From Nocardioidaceae bacterium (GTDB lineage Bacteria > Actinomycetota > Actinomycetes > Propionibacteriales > Nocardioidaceae): a stretch of DNA of 53,292 nucleotides. Positions 7,036 to 15,497 of the stretch are shown here, piece by piece. The notes under the pieces are model-generated. The model was not told the DNA's origin. It saw only the letters and a list, made by a program, of their open reading frames with translations, and searched no databases. Both the position numbers and the translations under genes were made by a program. Each line of letters begins with the position of its first letter. Within the stretch, counting starts at the first letter, position 1. Location: positions 1 through 53,292 of the forward strand of contig JAQSWV010000029.1 of assembly GCA_029266455.1 (NCBI GenBank), read 5' to 3'.

Positions 7036-9095
7036 TCGACAAGACACAAGCCTCGCGGCGGCAGCGGTGGGCCCGCGTCACCGTCATCGCTCTGGTGGTG
7101 CCGCTGCTGGCCGCGACGGTTCTGGTGTGGTCAACCACCGGACGGGACACGAATCTCGATCGCATCCCGGTGGCCGTGGTCAACGGCGACACCATCATCC
7201 AGAAGCCGCAACCCATGGCCGCAGGACGTTCGCTCACCGCCGCCCTCACCGAGCCGGACACGTCCAGCCCGAACCTCGACTGGAAGCTCACCGACCGCAA
7301 CGACGCCAACACCGGGCTGCGAGACGGTGACTACTACGCCGTCCTGACCATCCCCTCGGACTTCTCCAAGTCGGTCGTCTCCTCCGGCACCGACCACCCC
7401 ACCCAGGGACGACTGCAACTCACGAGCAACGGTGCGGCCAGCTCGACGGTGCCCTTCATCAGCCAGGCGATCGCGGACGCCGCCGCAACATCGCTCGGAC
7501 TTCAGACCACACAGGGCTACCTGGGCCAGGTGTACGACGGCTTCAATCAGATCGCACAATCCAATCAACAGGCAGCGTCGAGCTCGGCCGAACTCGCCTC
7601 GGGCACCGACCAGCTGGCCTCGGGAGCCAAGAGCCTCGACGAGAACACCAACGACCTGGCGTCGAGCCTCGGCCAGCTGTCGTCCGGAGCAGCCGACCTC
7701 ACCAGGGGCACCGGATCCCTGGCCACCGGTGCTCAGGACCTGGCACGCGGCTCGTCACAGCTCAGCGTCGGTGCGCGCGAGCTGCACCGCGGAGCGGGAG
7801 ACCTCGCGCGGAGTTCCCGCACGCTGGCGGGCAAGGCTGGGCTGCTCGCCGACACGTCAGGCCAGGTCGCCCGCGGCGTCGGCAAGGTCGCCCACGCGAC
7901 GGAGCGGGTCGCACGGGGGACCGAGCTCGTCACCGTCAACCTGTACGTGTTGGCACGTGTCTGTGAGCGGGCCGGCGCCGGTGAGCGGTTCTGCGCGGCG
8001 CTCACCCGCGCTCGCGACCGGGCACGTCGTCTCGCCGGTGGGGCAGTGGGCGTGTCGAAAGCATCGGCGAAGGCGGCGGGGGCCACCCACCAGCTCGCCG
8101 CAGGAGCACAGCAACTGGCTGGCGGGGCGCGCGCACTGGCCCGGGGAGCGGGGTCACTGGACCGGGCCAGCGGCAAGCTGGCAGACAGCTCCGCCCGGGT
8201 ACGCGATGGGGCGTCCACCGTCGCCCAGGGTGCGACGCAGGTGGACGACGGCGCTTCTTCGGTGGCCGAGGGTGCGTCGGCGGCGGCCACGGGCGGTGCA
8301 CAGCTCGCCTCCGGCAGCACCTCGCTCGACAGCAGCGCGGACTCAGTGAAGAAGGGTGCGAACCAGCTGAGCCGGGGGCTGGCCAAAGGAGCCTCCCAGA
8401 GTCCCACCTACTCGAAGTCCCAGAAGAAGGCCCTCACCCACGTGGTCAGCGAGCCCGTCGTACTGTCGAACACGGTGCAGCACACCCATCACGGCAACGG
8501 GTGGCTGCTAGCGCTCATTCTCGGTCTCGTGCTGTGGTTCGCCGCCTTGCTCAGCACTTCGGGCCGCGACCTCGCACACGTGCTGCGCCACGCGGCGGCT
8601 CCAGTGTCCTCGGGCCGCTTGACGTCGGTCCAGCTGCGCCCCGCCGTCGGTATCGCCTCGATACAGGCTGTCGCCGTGCTCGCTGCACTGCCACTGCTGA
8701 ACGTGAGCACTGCATCCGCCTCGCCGCTGGCACTGCTGACCCTCCTCGCTGCGGCAGTGTTCACGCTCGTTGCGCTGACGCTCCGGTGGGTTCTGGGCTG
8801 GTTCGGCGTCGCCGCATTCGTGATGCTCCTCATCGTGCAGGCAGCCGCGCTCGGCAATGTGATCCCGATCGAGACGGCACCCCGGATTCTCCAGACGCTC
8901 AACGGCCTCCTGCCACTCACCGCGTACGTCAACGCCGCCAGCCAACTGGTGACGGGAGGGCATGTCGGGTCACTCAGCAGCGTGGTTCTGGTGCTGCTGG
9001 CATGGGGTCTCGCCTCGAGCTTGGCCGCCGTGCTGGTCGTCCGCCGTGGCCGGTTGACGCCAGCCCGACCAGCCTCTGTGAGCCCCGTAGGGTGA
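7032..9095 (+). CDS. YhgE/Pip-family membrane protein
   Basis: This 687-residue protein starts at GTG 7032, overlapping the MMPL stop. It has one N-terminal membrane segment (~17-35), a large external part, and about five C-terminal membrane segments from ~490 to 675. That is the YhgE/Pip topology, shared with phage-infection protein Pip and type VII secretion EsaA-like proteins. Residues ~180-460 are filled with short repeats of the form LASGAxxLAxG/LARGAxxL, which predict a long helical stalk crossing the cell wall. NLDRIPVAVVNGD near the N-terminus is typical of the ABC-2/YhgE external domain. With the MMPL partner it probably forms an envelope export or surface assembly complex. The cargo is unknown. 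The gene is convergent with the next one, 29 bp away. Confidence 0.88.
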   Translation: MIDKTQASRRQRWARVTVIALVVPLLAATVLVWSTTGRDTNLDRIPVAVVNGDTIIQKPQPMAAGRSLTAALTEPDTSSPNLDWKLTDRNDANTGLRDGDYYAVLTIPSDFSKSVVSSGTDHPTQGRLQLTSNGAASSTVPFISQAIADAAATSLGLQTTQGYLGQVYDGFNQIAQSNQQAASSSAELASGTDQLASGAKSLDENTNDLASSLGQLSSGAADLTRGTGSLATGAQDLARGSSQLSVGARELHRGAGDLARSSRTLAGKAGLLADTSGQVARGVGKVAHATERVARGTELVTVNLYVLARVCERAGAGERFCAALTRARDRARRLAGGAVGVSKASAKAAGATHQLAAGAQQLAGGARALARGAGSLDRASGKLADSSARVRDGASTVAQGATQVDDGASSVAEGASAAATGGAQLASGSTSLDSSADSVKKGANQLSRGLAKGASQSPTYSKSQKKALTHVVSEPVVLSNTVQHTHHGNGWLLALILGLVLWFAALLSTSGRDLAHVLRHAAAPVSSGRLTSVQLRPAVGIASIQAVAVLAALPLLNVSTASASPLALLTLLAAAVFTLVALTLRWVLGWFGVAAFVMLLIVQAAALGNVIPIETAPRILQTLNGLLPLTAYVNAASQLVTGGHVGSLSSVVLVLLAWGLASSLAAVLVVRRGRLTPARPASVSPVG

Positions 9096-9124
9096 CTTCG
9101 GGCCACCGTGGTTGCCTCCCGGCG

Positions 9125-10762
9125 CTAGTCATGCTCGGCGAGGAACTGATGGACCAGGCTGATAGCGATGGCGCCATAGCCCACCGACGGGGCCACCCGT
9201 CTCGTGGCCCCATGTCGGACGTCGCCGACGGCGAACACCCCGTACAGGCTGGTCTCGAGGAACAGCGGCGCTCGGGCCAGAGTGGCGGATGAGACGTCGT
9301 CTCCGGTCAGGACATAGCCGTGGGAATCACGCTGGACCTCCTCAGGCAGCCAGTCGGTGTGGGGCTGCCCGCCGGTCATCACGAACAGCGCTGTCGCGGC
9401 GACCTCTTCCTCGGTTCCCGTTCGACGCTGGCGCAGGGTCAGCCGCTGCAGCCTCGTCTGTCCCGACGCCCCGACCACCTCGGTCATTGCGCGGACATGG
9501 ATGTTCTCGACCGCTTCGAGCTGGCCGATCAGGTAGTCCGACATCGAGGCTGCCAGCGACTGGCTCCTGATCAGGATCGTGACGCTCTCGGCGTGCCGGG
9601 CGAGGTGGACCGCGGCCTGGCCGGCGGAGTTGCCGCCACCGACCACAAAGACAGGCTCACCCTCAAGGGCGTCAGCCTCAGCACCGGCCGCCCCGTAATA
9701 CACACCGACTCCCAACAGTGCCTCCACGGACGGTACCCCGAGCCGGCGCCACTCCACGCCGGTTGCGAGCACGACGGCACGGGCGGTCACGTCGGTGCTG
9801 TCGCTGAGGCTGACCACATAGCCCACCTCTGACCGGTGCAGCCGTTCCGCGCGCCGCGCCAGGACGAACTCAGCGCCGAACAGCCAAGCCTGTTCGGTCG
9901 CGCGGTTCGTGAGCTCGCTGCCGCTGAGGCCCCGTGGGAAGCCCAAGTAGTTGCGTATGCGTGAGCTCGTCCCCGCCTGTCCCCCGGGAACGCTCGGATC
10001 GATGATCACGGTCGACAGACCCTCAGACGCGGCGTACACCGCCGCCGACAACCCCGCAGGTCCCGCCCCGATGATCGCCACGTCGCACAAGAGCCCAGGC
10101 CGCGTCGCGCGGAACCCGAGCAGCTCCGAGATGGTGATGTCGCTCGGGTCAACCGCGACCTCCCCCGTGTGAAACCTCACGACGGGAAGCACCGAGCTGT
10201 CGAGTCGCATGTCAGCGATCGCTGCGCGGCCAGGCTCGGAGTCGGCGTCATGGAACGCGAACGGCACGCTCGCCCGCGACAGCATGTCGCGCAGTGCATG
10301 TGAACGATCGTCCCAGCGCCGACCGACCACGGTGACCGCGACGATCTCGGGCCTCTGGGTGCGGCTCCAGTCGGCGAGGTACTCGGCCATCGGTAGATGC
10401 AGCCACTGCTCACGCGGCATCCACGGAACAAACAGATAGCCCTCCACCTGGCCCAGCACCATCGCCCGCCGTACGGGATGGCTGGCCCACTGGCCACGAT
10501 CGACCAGCAGCACTCGGCGGGCATCAGGATGGGCGCGACGCACACCGCCCAGCACCTCGACGCCCATCACCCGGCCCGCCAACTCCACCGTGGAGATCAC
10601 CACCGCCAGGCTGTGCACGTCGCTGAGGACCGGGACGACATTGTCGGATCCCAGCTCCAGAATCGTGTAGTCCGCGCCGTACCGCCGCCGCAGATCGGCC
10701 CCGAGCGCTGAGCGGGTCTCCGGCTGGTCCATGACCACGGCGATCACCGGATGCGGCGGCAT
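9125..10762 (-). CDS. Pseudo-receiver / thioredoxin-like / thioredoxin-reductase-like flavoprotein
   Basis: This 545-residue protein has three parts. Residues 1-135 fold like a response-regulator receiver, but the phosphoacceptor strand reads VVISTVELAG with no Asp, so it is a pseudo-receiver. Residues ~140-220 resemble a thioredoxin/glutaredoxin fold (IVAVTVVGRRWDD, cis-Pro LPVVRF) without a CxxC. Residues ~228-545 are a two-dinucleotide-fold oxidoreductase: FAD motif VAIIGAGPAGLSAAVY, GGQAGTSSRIRNYLGFP, NAD(P) motif VFVVGGGNSAGQAA, FAD-closing VFAVGDVR. The redox CxxC of true thioredoxin reductase is replaced near GVYYGAAGAEA, so it cannot pass electrons through that disulfide. It probably oxidises NAD(P)H for another acceptor. 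ATG 10762 follows GAGGAG. It lies 100 bp downstream of the MerR-B12 gene on the same strand and may be cotranscribed. Confidence 0.88.
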   Translation of the reverse strand: MPPHPVIAVVMDQPETRSALGADLRRRYGADYTILELGSDNVVPVLSDVHSLAVVISTVELAGRVMGVEVLGGVRRAHPDARRVLLVDRGQWASHPVRRAMVLGQVEGYLFVPWMPREQWLHLPMAEYLADWSRTQRPEIVAVTVVGRRWDDRSHALRDMLSRASVPFAFHDADSEPGRAAIADMRLDSSVLPVVRFHTGEVAVDPSDITISELLGFRATRPGLLCDVAIIGAGPAGLSAAVYAASEGLSTVIIDPSVPGGQAGTSSRIRNYLGFPRGLSGSELTNRATEQAWLFGAEFVLARRAERLHRSEVGYVVSLSDSTDVTARAVVLATGVEWRRLGVPSVEALLGVGVYYGAAGAEADALEGEPVFVVGGGNSAGQAAVHLARHAESVTILIRSQSLAASMSDYLIGQLEAVENIHVRAMTEVVGASGQTRLQRLTLRQRRTGTEEEVAATALFVMTGGQPHTDWLPEEVQRDSHGYVLTGDDVSSATLARAPLFLETSLYGVFAVGDVRHGATRRVAPSVGYGAIAISLVHQFLAEHD

Positions 10763-10862
10763 CCCACACTCCTCCCCACGCGCGCCGGGAACCCGGGGCG
10801 CGGACGGCTCGCCATCCGAAGCGACTCTGTCCGGCCATGTCAGGGTCGCTCAGTTCTCGAGG

Positions 10863-11810
10863 TCACTCTGGCATCCGTGCCAGGCCTGCCGGAGCATGGT
10901 GTTCGGCGTTGGACTCCTGGTCACGCTGGTGGTGGATCTGTTCGGCTGCTGTGACGGGGTCGGCGGTGAGCAGCTGTGCTCCGGTCTGTCTGGCCAGGGA
11001 GGAGGTGGCGCCGGCGCCGGCTATCGCCAGTGAGCAGGTGTCGGCGAGCTGAGTGAGGTGCTCCCGGTGTCCGCGCAGCCGTTGTGGGTTGGTCAGGGCG
11101 AGCACGACGAGGACCGGGCGGCCGCGCTCGGCGACCTGGCCGAGGACGTCGATCGGCGTGTCGCCGCCGAGATAGACGATGCGCCATCCGAGCCGGTTGA
11201 GCGCGATGCCGAGCATGAGGAGGGGGAGGTCGTGTTGTTCGCCTGGTGCGCAGGCCAGAACGGCTGTGGGTCCATTGCCATTGCCCCAGCCTCTGGCCAG
11301 GTTGGTGAGTCGGCCGCGGAGGAGGTTGCTGGCGAAGTGCTCGTGAGCGACGCTGATCTCGCCACTCTCCCAGCGTTCTCCCAGGCGACGAAGGTACGGC
11401 AGTAGGAGATCGCGGAGCACGGATTCCACGGTGTAGTCGCTGAGCAGCCTGTCGAGAGCGGCCTGTGCGGTGGGCTCGTCGAAGGCGTCAAGGGCGAGGG
11501 CCAGCGCCTCCACCGTGGCAGCAGGGCCGGTGCCTGATGCCCCCCCGCTCGTAGCGGGGGAAGTGGTGCTCGGGTGCTCGGTGAGGGTTGCCCGCGCCGC
11601 CTGTGCCGCCGACAGGCCGTCGGTGATGTGTGTCTGCATGCGGCGGATCCGAGCCTCGTCGGCGGAGGTGTACAACCGGTATCCGCCGTCGGAGCGGACC
11701 GGCGCGGGGATTCCGTACCGTCGTTCCCAGGCGCGTAGGACGTGCTCGCTGATCCCCAGTCGTCGGCTGAGCTCGCCGATGCGGAGCAGTGTCACGGGAG
11801 CCTCGGCCAT
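10863..11810 (-). CDS. MerR-family regulator with cobalamin (B12)-binding domain, CarH/LitR-like
   Basis: This 315-residue protein begins with a MerR helix-turn-helix (LLRIGELSRRLGISEHVLRAWERRYGI shown in part at residues ~9-35). It continues with a B12-binding four-helix bundle carrying the W...EH motif (WESGEISVAHEHFAS) and a B12 Rossmann domain with GEQHDLP in the place of the ExH cobalt ligand, ending near SLAIAGAGA. CarH/LitR proteins are light sensors that release DNA when adenosylcobalamin is photolysed, commonly controlling carotenoids or photoprotection. Here the divergent neighbour is a DUF378 protein with a consensus promoter in the 93-bp gap, and the same-strand downstream gene is a flavoprotein oxidoreductase. 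Light or redox control of those genes is inference. No carotenoid gene is in the window. Confidence 0.92.
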   Translation of the reverse strand: MAEAPVTLLRIGELSRRLGISEHVLRAWERRYGIPAPVRSDGGYRLYTSADEARIRRMQTHITDGLSAAQAARATLTEHPSTTSPATSGGASGTGPAATVEALALALDAFDEPTAQAALDRLLSDYTVESVLRDLLLPYLRRLGERWESGEISVAHEHFASNLLRGRLTNLARGWGNGNGPTAVLACAPGEQHDLPLLMLGIALNRLGWRIVYLGGDTPIDVLGQVAERGRPVLVVLALTNPQRLRGHREHLTQLADTCSLAIAGAGATSSLARQTGAQLLTADPVTAAEQIHHQRDQESNAEHHAPAGLARMPE

Positions 11811-11842
11811 GCCGCAGCACTCTACATACCTTGGACGATCTT

Positions 11843-11871
11843 TTGACAGTGTCCGGCGGCTTGGGTACTTT
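11843..11871 (+). promoter_or_regulatory. Consensus-like promoter for the DUF378 gene
   Basis: TTGACA (11843-11848) and TACTTT (11866-11871) are 17 bp apart, close to the housekeeping -35/-10 pattern and unusually clear for high-GC DNA. The expected start lies near 11878, with GGAGG at ~11892 and ATG at 11904. The promoter sits in the divergent gap next to the MerR-B12 regulator, where such regulators usually bind. Confidence 0.55.
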
Positions 11872-11903
11872 CCTCCTCGACAAACTCTAGACGGAGGTTA
11901 GAC

Positions 11904-12140
11904 ATGAGCAAGGTGGATGCAGTCACCCTGGCACTTCTGGTGGTGGGAGGTGTCAACTGGGGTCTGGTCGCTGTGGCGGAGTTCGACCTGGTGGCGACCC
12001 TGTTCGGGATGGAGTTCGGCGAGACCAACGTCCTCAGCCGGGTGGTCTACGGGCTGGTCGGGCTGTCCGCACTCTGGCAGGCGGTGCGCCTGCCTGCCGT
12101 CGTGCGCGCGCAGTCCCGCCCGCAAGCGGTCCACTCCTGA
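11904..12140 (+). CDS. DUF378 small membrane protein
   Basis: This 78-residue protein has two membrane segments. The first holds the family signature VGGVNWGLVAV, and the second is VVYGLVGLSALWQAVRL. DUF378 proteins are short, widespread and of unknown function. ATG 11904 follows GGAGG seven bases upstream. The gene is monocistronic, with a clear promoter before it and a strong hairpin terminator right after its stop, and it faces the MerR-B12 regulator. Light- or B12-dependent expression is plausible but not shown. Confidence 0.93.
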   Translation: MSKVDAVTLALLVVGGVNWGLVAVAEFDLVATLFGMEFGETNVLSRVVYGLVGLSALWQAVRLPAVVRAQSRPQAVHS

Positions 12141-12145
12141 CCCAT

Positions 12146-12193
12146 GGGCCGGTCGCCGCTCACCGTCCTCGGGACCACAGCGGCGACCGGCCC
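12146..12193 (+). terminator. Long-stem hairpin terminator after the DUF378 gene
   Basis: GGGCCGGTCGCCGCT (12146-12160) pairs perfectly with AGCGGCGACCGGCCC (12179-12193). The 18-base loop itself contains GTCC-TCG-GGAC, so a nested stem is possible. It starts six bases after the stop. There is no U-tract, which is common for actinobacterial terminators. Confidence 0.7.
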
Positions 12194-12252
12194 GACGGCG
12201 ACCGACTGAAGAGTTGCGAGCCGAGACTTACTGATGTTCTCGAGGAGTCCGC

Positions 12253-14409
12253 GTGGAGAGTCTCGCCCGCACCGTCATCCACCACCGCCGCATCGTCGGC
12301 GGGATCTGGCTCGTGCTCTTCCTGCTCGGTGGATGGTCTGCCAGCCAACTCAGCGATCGGCTCACCTTCGACTTCTCCTTGCCCGGCCAGCCCGGCGACA
12401 CAGCCGAGCAGCAGCTCATCGAGAGCTACGGGGTCACCACCTTTGACACCTACGTCGCCGTGCTCACCGTGCCTGAGGGACAAGGGGTGCCCGACCGGCG
12501 CAGTGATGTCGCCGGTGTCTACAGAGACGTTGAGCAAGCGGTCCCCGGGATCCGCCTCACGAGCTACCCGAGCACTGGCGATAGGGCGTTCCTCAGCGAC
12601 GACGAGCGCACCACCTTCGCGCTCATTCAGGGGCCGATGGCACAGTCCTTCGGTCCCGGGATCGCAGCCGAGATCGAGCCGGTCCTCGAAGCGGCCGCCG
12701 GGCAGGCGGGCCTCGAGAGTGGGCTGACCTCGTACGGGCTGCTGTCCGAGGGTGGTGACAGTGAAGGACCGAGTGTGCTGGCGGAGACGCTACTGGGGGG
12801 TGCGGGTGCCTTGGTGGTGCTGCTGTTCGTCTTCGCCTCCTTCCTCGCCTTCGTGCCGTTGCTCATCGCCGCCGTCTCCATCCTCACCACGTTCCTGATC
12901 GTGCTAGGGCTGACCACGTTCAGCGAGGTCAACTTCGTCGTCCAGTTCCTGATCTCGCTCATCGGCCTCGGCGTCGCCATCGACTACTCCCTGCTCCTGG
13001 TGTCGCGGTGGCGGGAGGAGCGCGCCGCCGGCCGCGACAACGAGGACGCAGTCGTCACTGCCATGAAGACGGCCGGCCATGCGGTTCTGGCCTCCGGTGG
13101 CACCGTCGCCATCAGCCTCGTGGCACTCATCGTGGTGCCGGTGCCGTTCCTACGCTCCATGGGCATCGGCGGCATGCTCATCCCGCTGATCAGTGTTGCT
13201 GTCGTCCTCACCCTGCTTCCGGCGCTGCTGTCGAGCATCGGGCCACGGGTCGACTGGCCGCGCATCCGCAGCGAAGGCACGGCCTCGCGGGGCTGGACGG
13301 CCTGGGCTGAGCGAATCGTGCGCCGACGCGGCCTCGCCGCCCTGGTCGCGGCCGTGGTGCTGGGACTGCTCATCGCCCCGGTCTTCAGCATCAAGATCGG
13401 CAACGCCGACGTCGCCTCGCTGGCCCGCAGCGGCCCCGCCTACGACACGCTGACGACGTTGACATCCGCAGGTGTGGGCGAGGGTGTGCTGACGCCGATC
13501 GAGGTGCTGGTGCCGACCGGACAGGCGGACCGGGCCGCTCGATCCGCGGGGGGCGTGGACGGCGTCCAGCTCGCCACAGTAGGCGAGGACAGTGCCGACG
13601 TCGCCGTCATCGACGTACTCCCCGAGGTCGCCACTGTCGACAGTGCCAGCAACGAAGTCGTCGCCGCCGTGCGCTCAGCGGTCGAGCAGTCGGTCGATGG
13701 CCAGGTGCTCGTCACCGGTGCCGGCGCAACGGTCGAGGACTACTTCACGGCCGTGTACGACAAGTTCCCCTACGTGCTGGCCCTGATCGCGCTGATCACT
13801 TTCCTGCTCCTGGTACGGACCTTCCGTTCGGTCCTGCTGCCGCTCAAAGCCGTGCTGCTGAACCTGATCTCGCTGGCCGCAGTGTTCGGCACGGTCGTGT
13901 TCTTCTGGCAACTGGGCAACGGCTCGGACGCCGTGTTCGACGTCTCGGCCACCGGCGCCATCACCTTCTGGGTGCCGGTAGTCATCTTCGCTTTCCTCTT
14001 CGGGCTCTCCATGGACTACGAGGTATTCATCCTGGCCCGCATGCGTGAGGAGTACGACGCCACCGGCGACACCGCCAAGGCGGTGGTGACCGGAATTGGG
14101 CGCACCGGTCGGCTGGTCACCTCCGCTGCGCTCATTCTCTTCTTTGCCTTCGCCGCTCTTGCCTCAGCCCCTGGGACGGAGATCAAGGTGCTGGGGACCG
14201 CCCTCGGCGTTGGCATCCTCATTGACGCGACCATCGTGCGCGCTCTCCTGGTGCCGGCGCTGGTCGTTCTCCTCGGCCGGTGGAACTGGTGGCTGCCTGA
14301 CTGGCTCGCCCGTCTGCTCCTCGTCGAGCCCTCACCGTTGGCTCCACCCGTCCGCGGGCCCCAAGGCGGCATGACCAAGCCTGTGCCCGAGCACAGCGCA
14401 CCGGTCTAG
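12253..14409 (+). CDS. MMPL-family RND exporter
   Basis: This 718-residue exporter has the two-lobe MMPL plan: a membrane segment near 15-35, an external loop, and a cluster of membrane segments, repeated once. The intramembrane signatures are GVAIDYSLLLVSRWREE in lobe 1 and LSMDYEVFILARMREEY in lobe 2. Length is normal for the family and there is no C-terminal extension, unlike the exporter at 4180. GTG 12253 is preceded by GAGGAG. The gene stands alone between the hairpin terminator and a convergent oxidoreductase. The substrate (lipid, drug or surface polymer) cannot be inferred. Confidence 0.93.
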   Translation: MESLARTVIHHRRIVGGIWLVLFLLGGWSASQLSDRLTFDFSLPGQPGDTAEQQLIESYGVTTFDTYVAVLTVPEGQGVPDRRSDVAGVYRDVEQAVPGIRLTSYPSTGDRAFLSDDERTTFALIQGPMAQSFGPGIAAEIEPVLEAAAGQAGLESGLTSYGLLSEGGDSEGPSVLAETLLGGAGALVVLLFVFASFLAFVPLLIAAVSILTTFLIVLGLTTFSEVNFVVQFLISLIGLGVAIDYSLLLVSRWREERAAGRDNEDAVVTAMKTAGHAVLASGGTVAISLVALIVVPVPFLRSMGIGGMLIPLISVAVVLTLLPALLSSIGPRVDWPRIRSEGTASRGWTAWAERIVRRRGLAALVAAVVLGLLIAPVFSIKIGNADVASLARSGPAYDTLTTLTSAGVGEGVLTPIEVLVPTGQADRAARSAGGVDGVQLATVGEDSADVAVIDVLPEVATVDSASNEVVAAVRSAVEQSVDGQVLVTGAGATVEDYFTAVYDKFPYVLALIALITFLLLVRTFRSVLLPLKAVLLNLISLAAVFGTVVFFWQLGNGSDAVFDVSATGAITFWVPVVIFAFLFGLSMDYEVFILARMREEYDATGDTAKAVVTGIGRTGRLVTSAALILFFAFAALASAPGTEIKVLGTALGVGILIDATIVRALLVPALVVLLGRWNWWLPDWLARLLLVEPSPLAPPVRGPQGGMTKPVPEHSAPV

Positions 14410-14448
14410 CTTCCCGGAGCCCCGATCCGACTGCTTCATCACGTCAGC

Positions 14449-15165
14449 TCAGTGGCCTGACTCATGACGCCTGGCTCTCATGAGCTTGATGTTGAACTCC
14501 GCGGTCCCTAGAGCGCCCATCAGACTCAGCCACAGCGGAAGGTACATCTCGCTCCCCCGCGACCCACGGATGCCGCCGAGATCCACAATGTTCGCGTCCG
14601 GCCACCCGAAGCCACGGAGGAAGCTCCGCACGGTGTCCTTGGCTTCTGCATCGTCGCCCGCCACGAAGACCTCCGAGCCGCCCTCGAGCCGCGCCGGGTT
14701 CACCATCACCGCAGCGGTCATGGTGTTCAGTGTCTTGACGACCTTCGCCAGCGGGTGGGTCCGCTGAATCTGTTCGCCAAGGCTGTCGGTGTTCGCCACC
14801 GACAGGGTCGGCGGCATGCCGAGCGAGAAGTCCAGCGCGTTGGCGACGTCCATGAGGACCTTGCCGGCGAGGTTGCCCGACCCCGCCGCCTCCAAGATCT
14901 GTAGTGACGCCCCTCCGGCGGTCGCGTTCACGACTACCTCGGCCCCTGCGGCGGCATCGGCGAACCTGAGCAGCTCGATATCGGTGTGGTCGTCGTGCCA
15001 CTGCCGAAAGGGTGGGTTGCCCATGCCGTCGGGCTCAGTACGGGCCAACGTAGCGGCCACGTCACGAGTACCCACACTCAGGCTGTGTCCCTGCTCCGCC
15101 AGGCCAGCCGCGAGGGTTCGCCCCACCACTCCAGTGCCCAACACAGTGATGTCCATGTCATCCAT
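14449..15165 (-). CDS. NADPH-dependent F420 reductase-like dinucleotide-binding protein
   Basis: This 238-residue protein begins MDDMDITVLGTGVVGRTLA, a classical Rossmann GxGxxG. It keeps the features of the NADP-F420 oxidoreductase family: a VGTRDV NADP-phosphate region, VVNATAGGAS, DVANALDF and VKTLNTM. Members move hydride between NADPH and F420 or act on related small substrates. The true substrate here is unknown. An in-frame open stretch upstream to 15357 is rich in Arg/Pro and non-homologous, so I start at ATG 15165; ATG 15156 is also possible and better spaced from GAAGGG. It is convergent with the MMPL gene. Confidence 0.85.
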   Translation of the reverse strand: MDDMDITVLGTGVVGRTLAAGLAEQGHSLSVGTRDVAATLARTEPDGMGNPPFRQWHDDHTDIELLRFADAAAGAEVVVNATAGGASLQILEAAGSGNLAGKVLMDVANALDFSLGMPPTLSVANTDSLGEQIQRTHPLAKVVKTLNTMTAAVMVNPARLEGGSEVFVAGDDAEAKDTVRSFLRGFGWPDANIVDLGGIRGSRGSEMYLPLWLSLMGALGTAEFNIKLMRARRHESGH

Positions 15166-15497
15166 GCCCTTCGCCCAGCGGCTTTGTGAGTCCGGCGGTT
15201 CTGCCAGGCGGCTCTGCCGCACGATCTGTTCACAGTCCCAGTGCGGCCCGTTGGGTGGCGCATGTTGTTGGCCGCGCCGACCACGATCCCACGGATCCTG
15301 GCTCAGGCGTCGGCGCGACGGCGCCGGTGACCTCCTAGCGGCTGGACCAGGAGCCATTCCTCACCGCCGTGAACGGGCACGTGCCCATGCTCGGGTCGAC
15401 CCACCGTCTGGCCGAGGAGACCGAGGACGGTGACCGGCGGCGGGACGGGCCATGGTCGGCGGACGATGCTGAGGCGCCGTGGATCGCGCGGCGACAA
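15166..15497. other. Gene-free stretch between oxidoreductase and lipoprotein genes
   Basis: These 332 bp contain only short open frames without family character. They should hold the promoter of the leftward oxidoreductase. I see no repeat or hairpin worth naming. Confidence 0.5.

Noticed and set aside
10783-10804. GC-rich hairpin between the MerR-B12 and flavoprotein genes
   Set aside because: Arms are imperfect and there is no downstream signal, so a terminator separating the two genes cannot be claimed.
11885-11893. TCTAGAC in the DUF378 leader
   Set aside because: Only the short core is shared, and it lies between the promoter and the ribosome-binding site of an unrelated gene.
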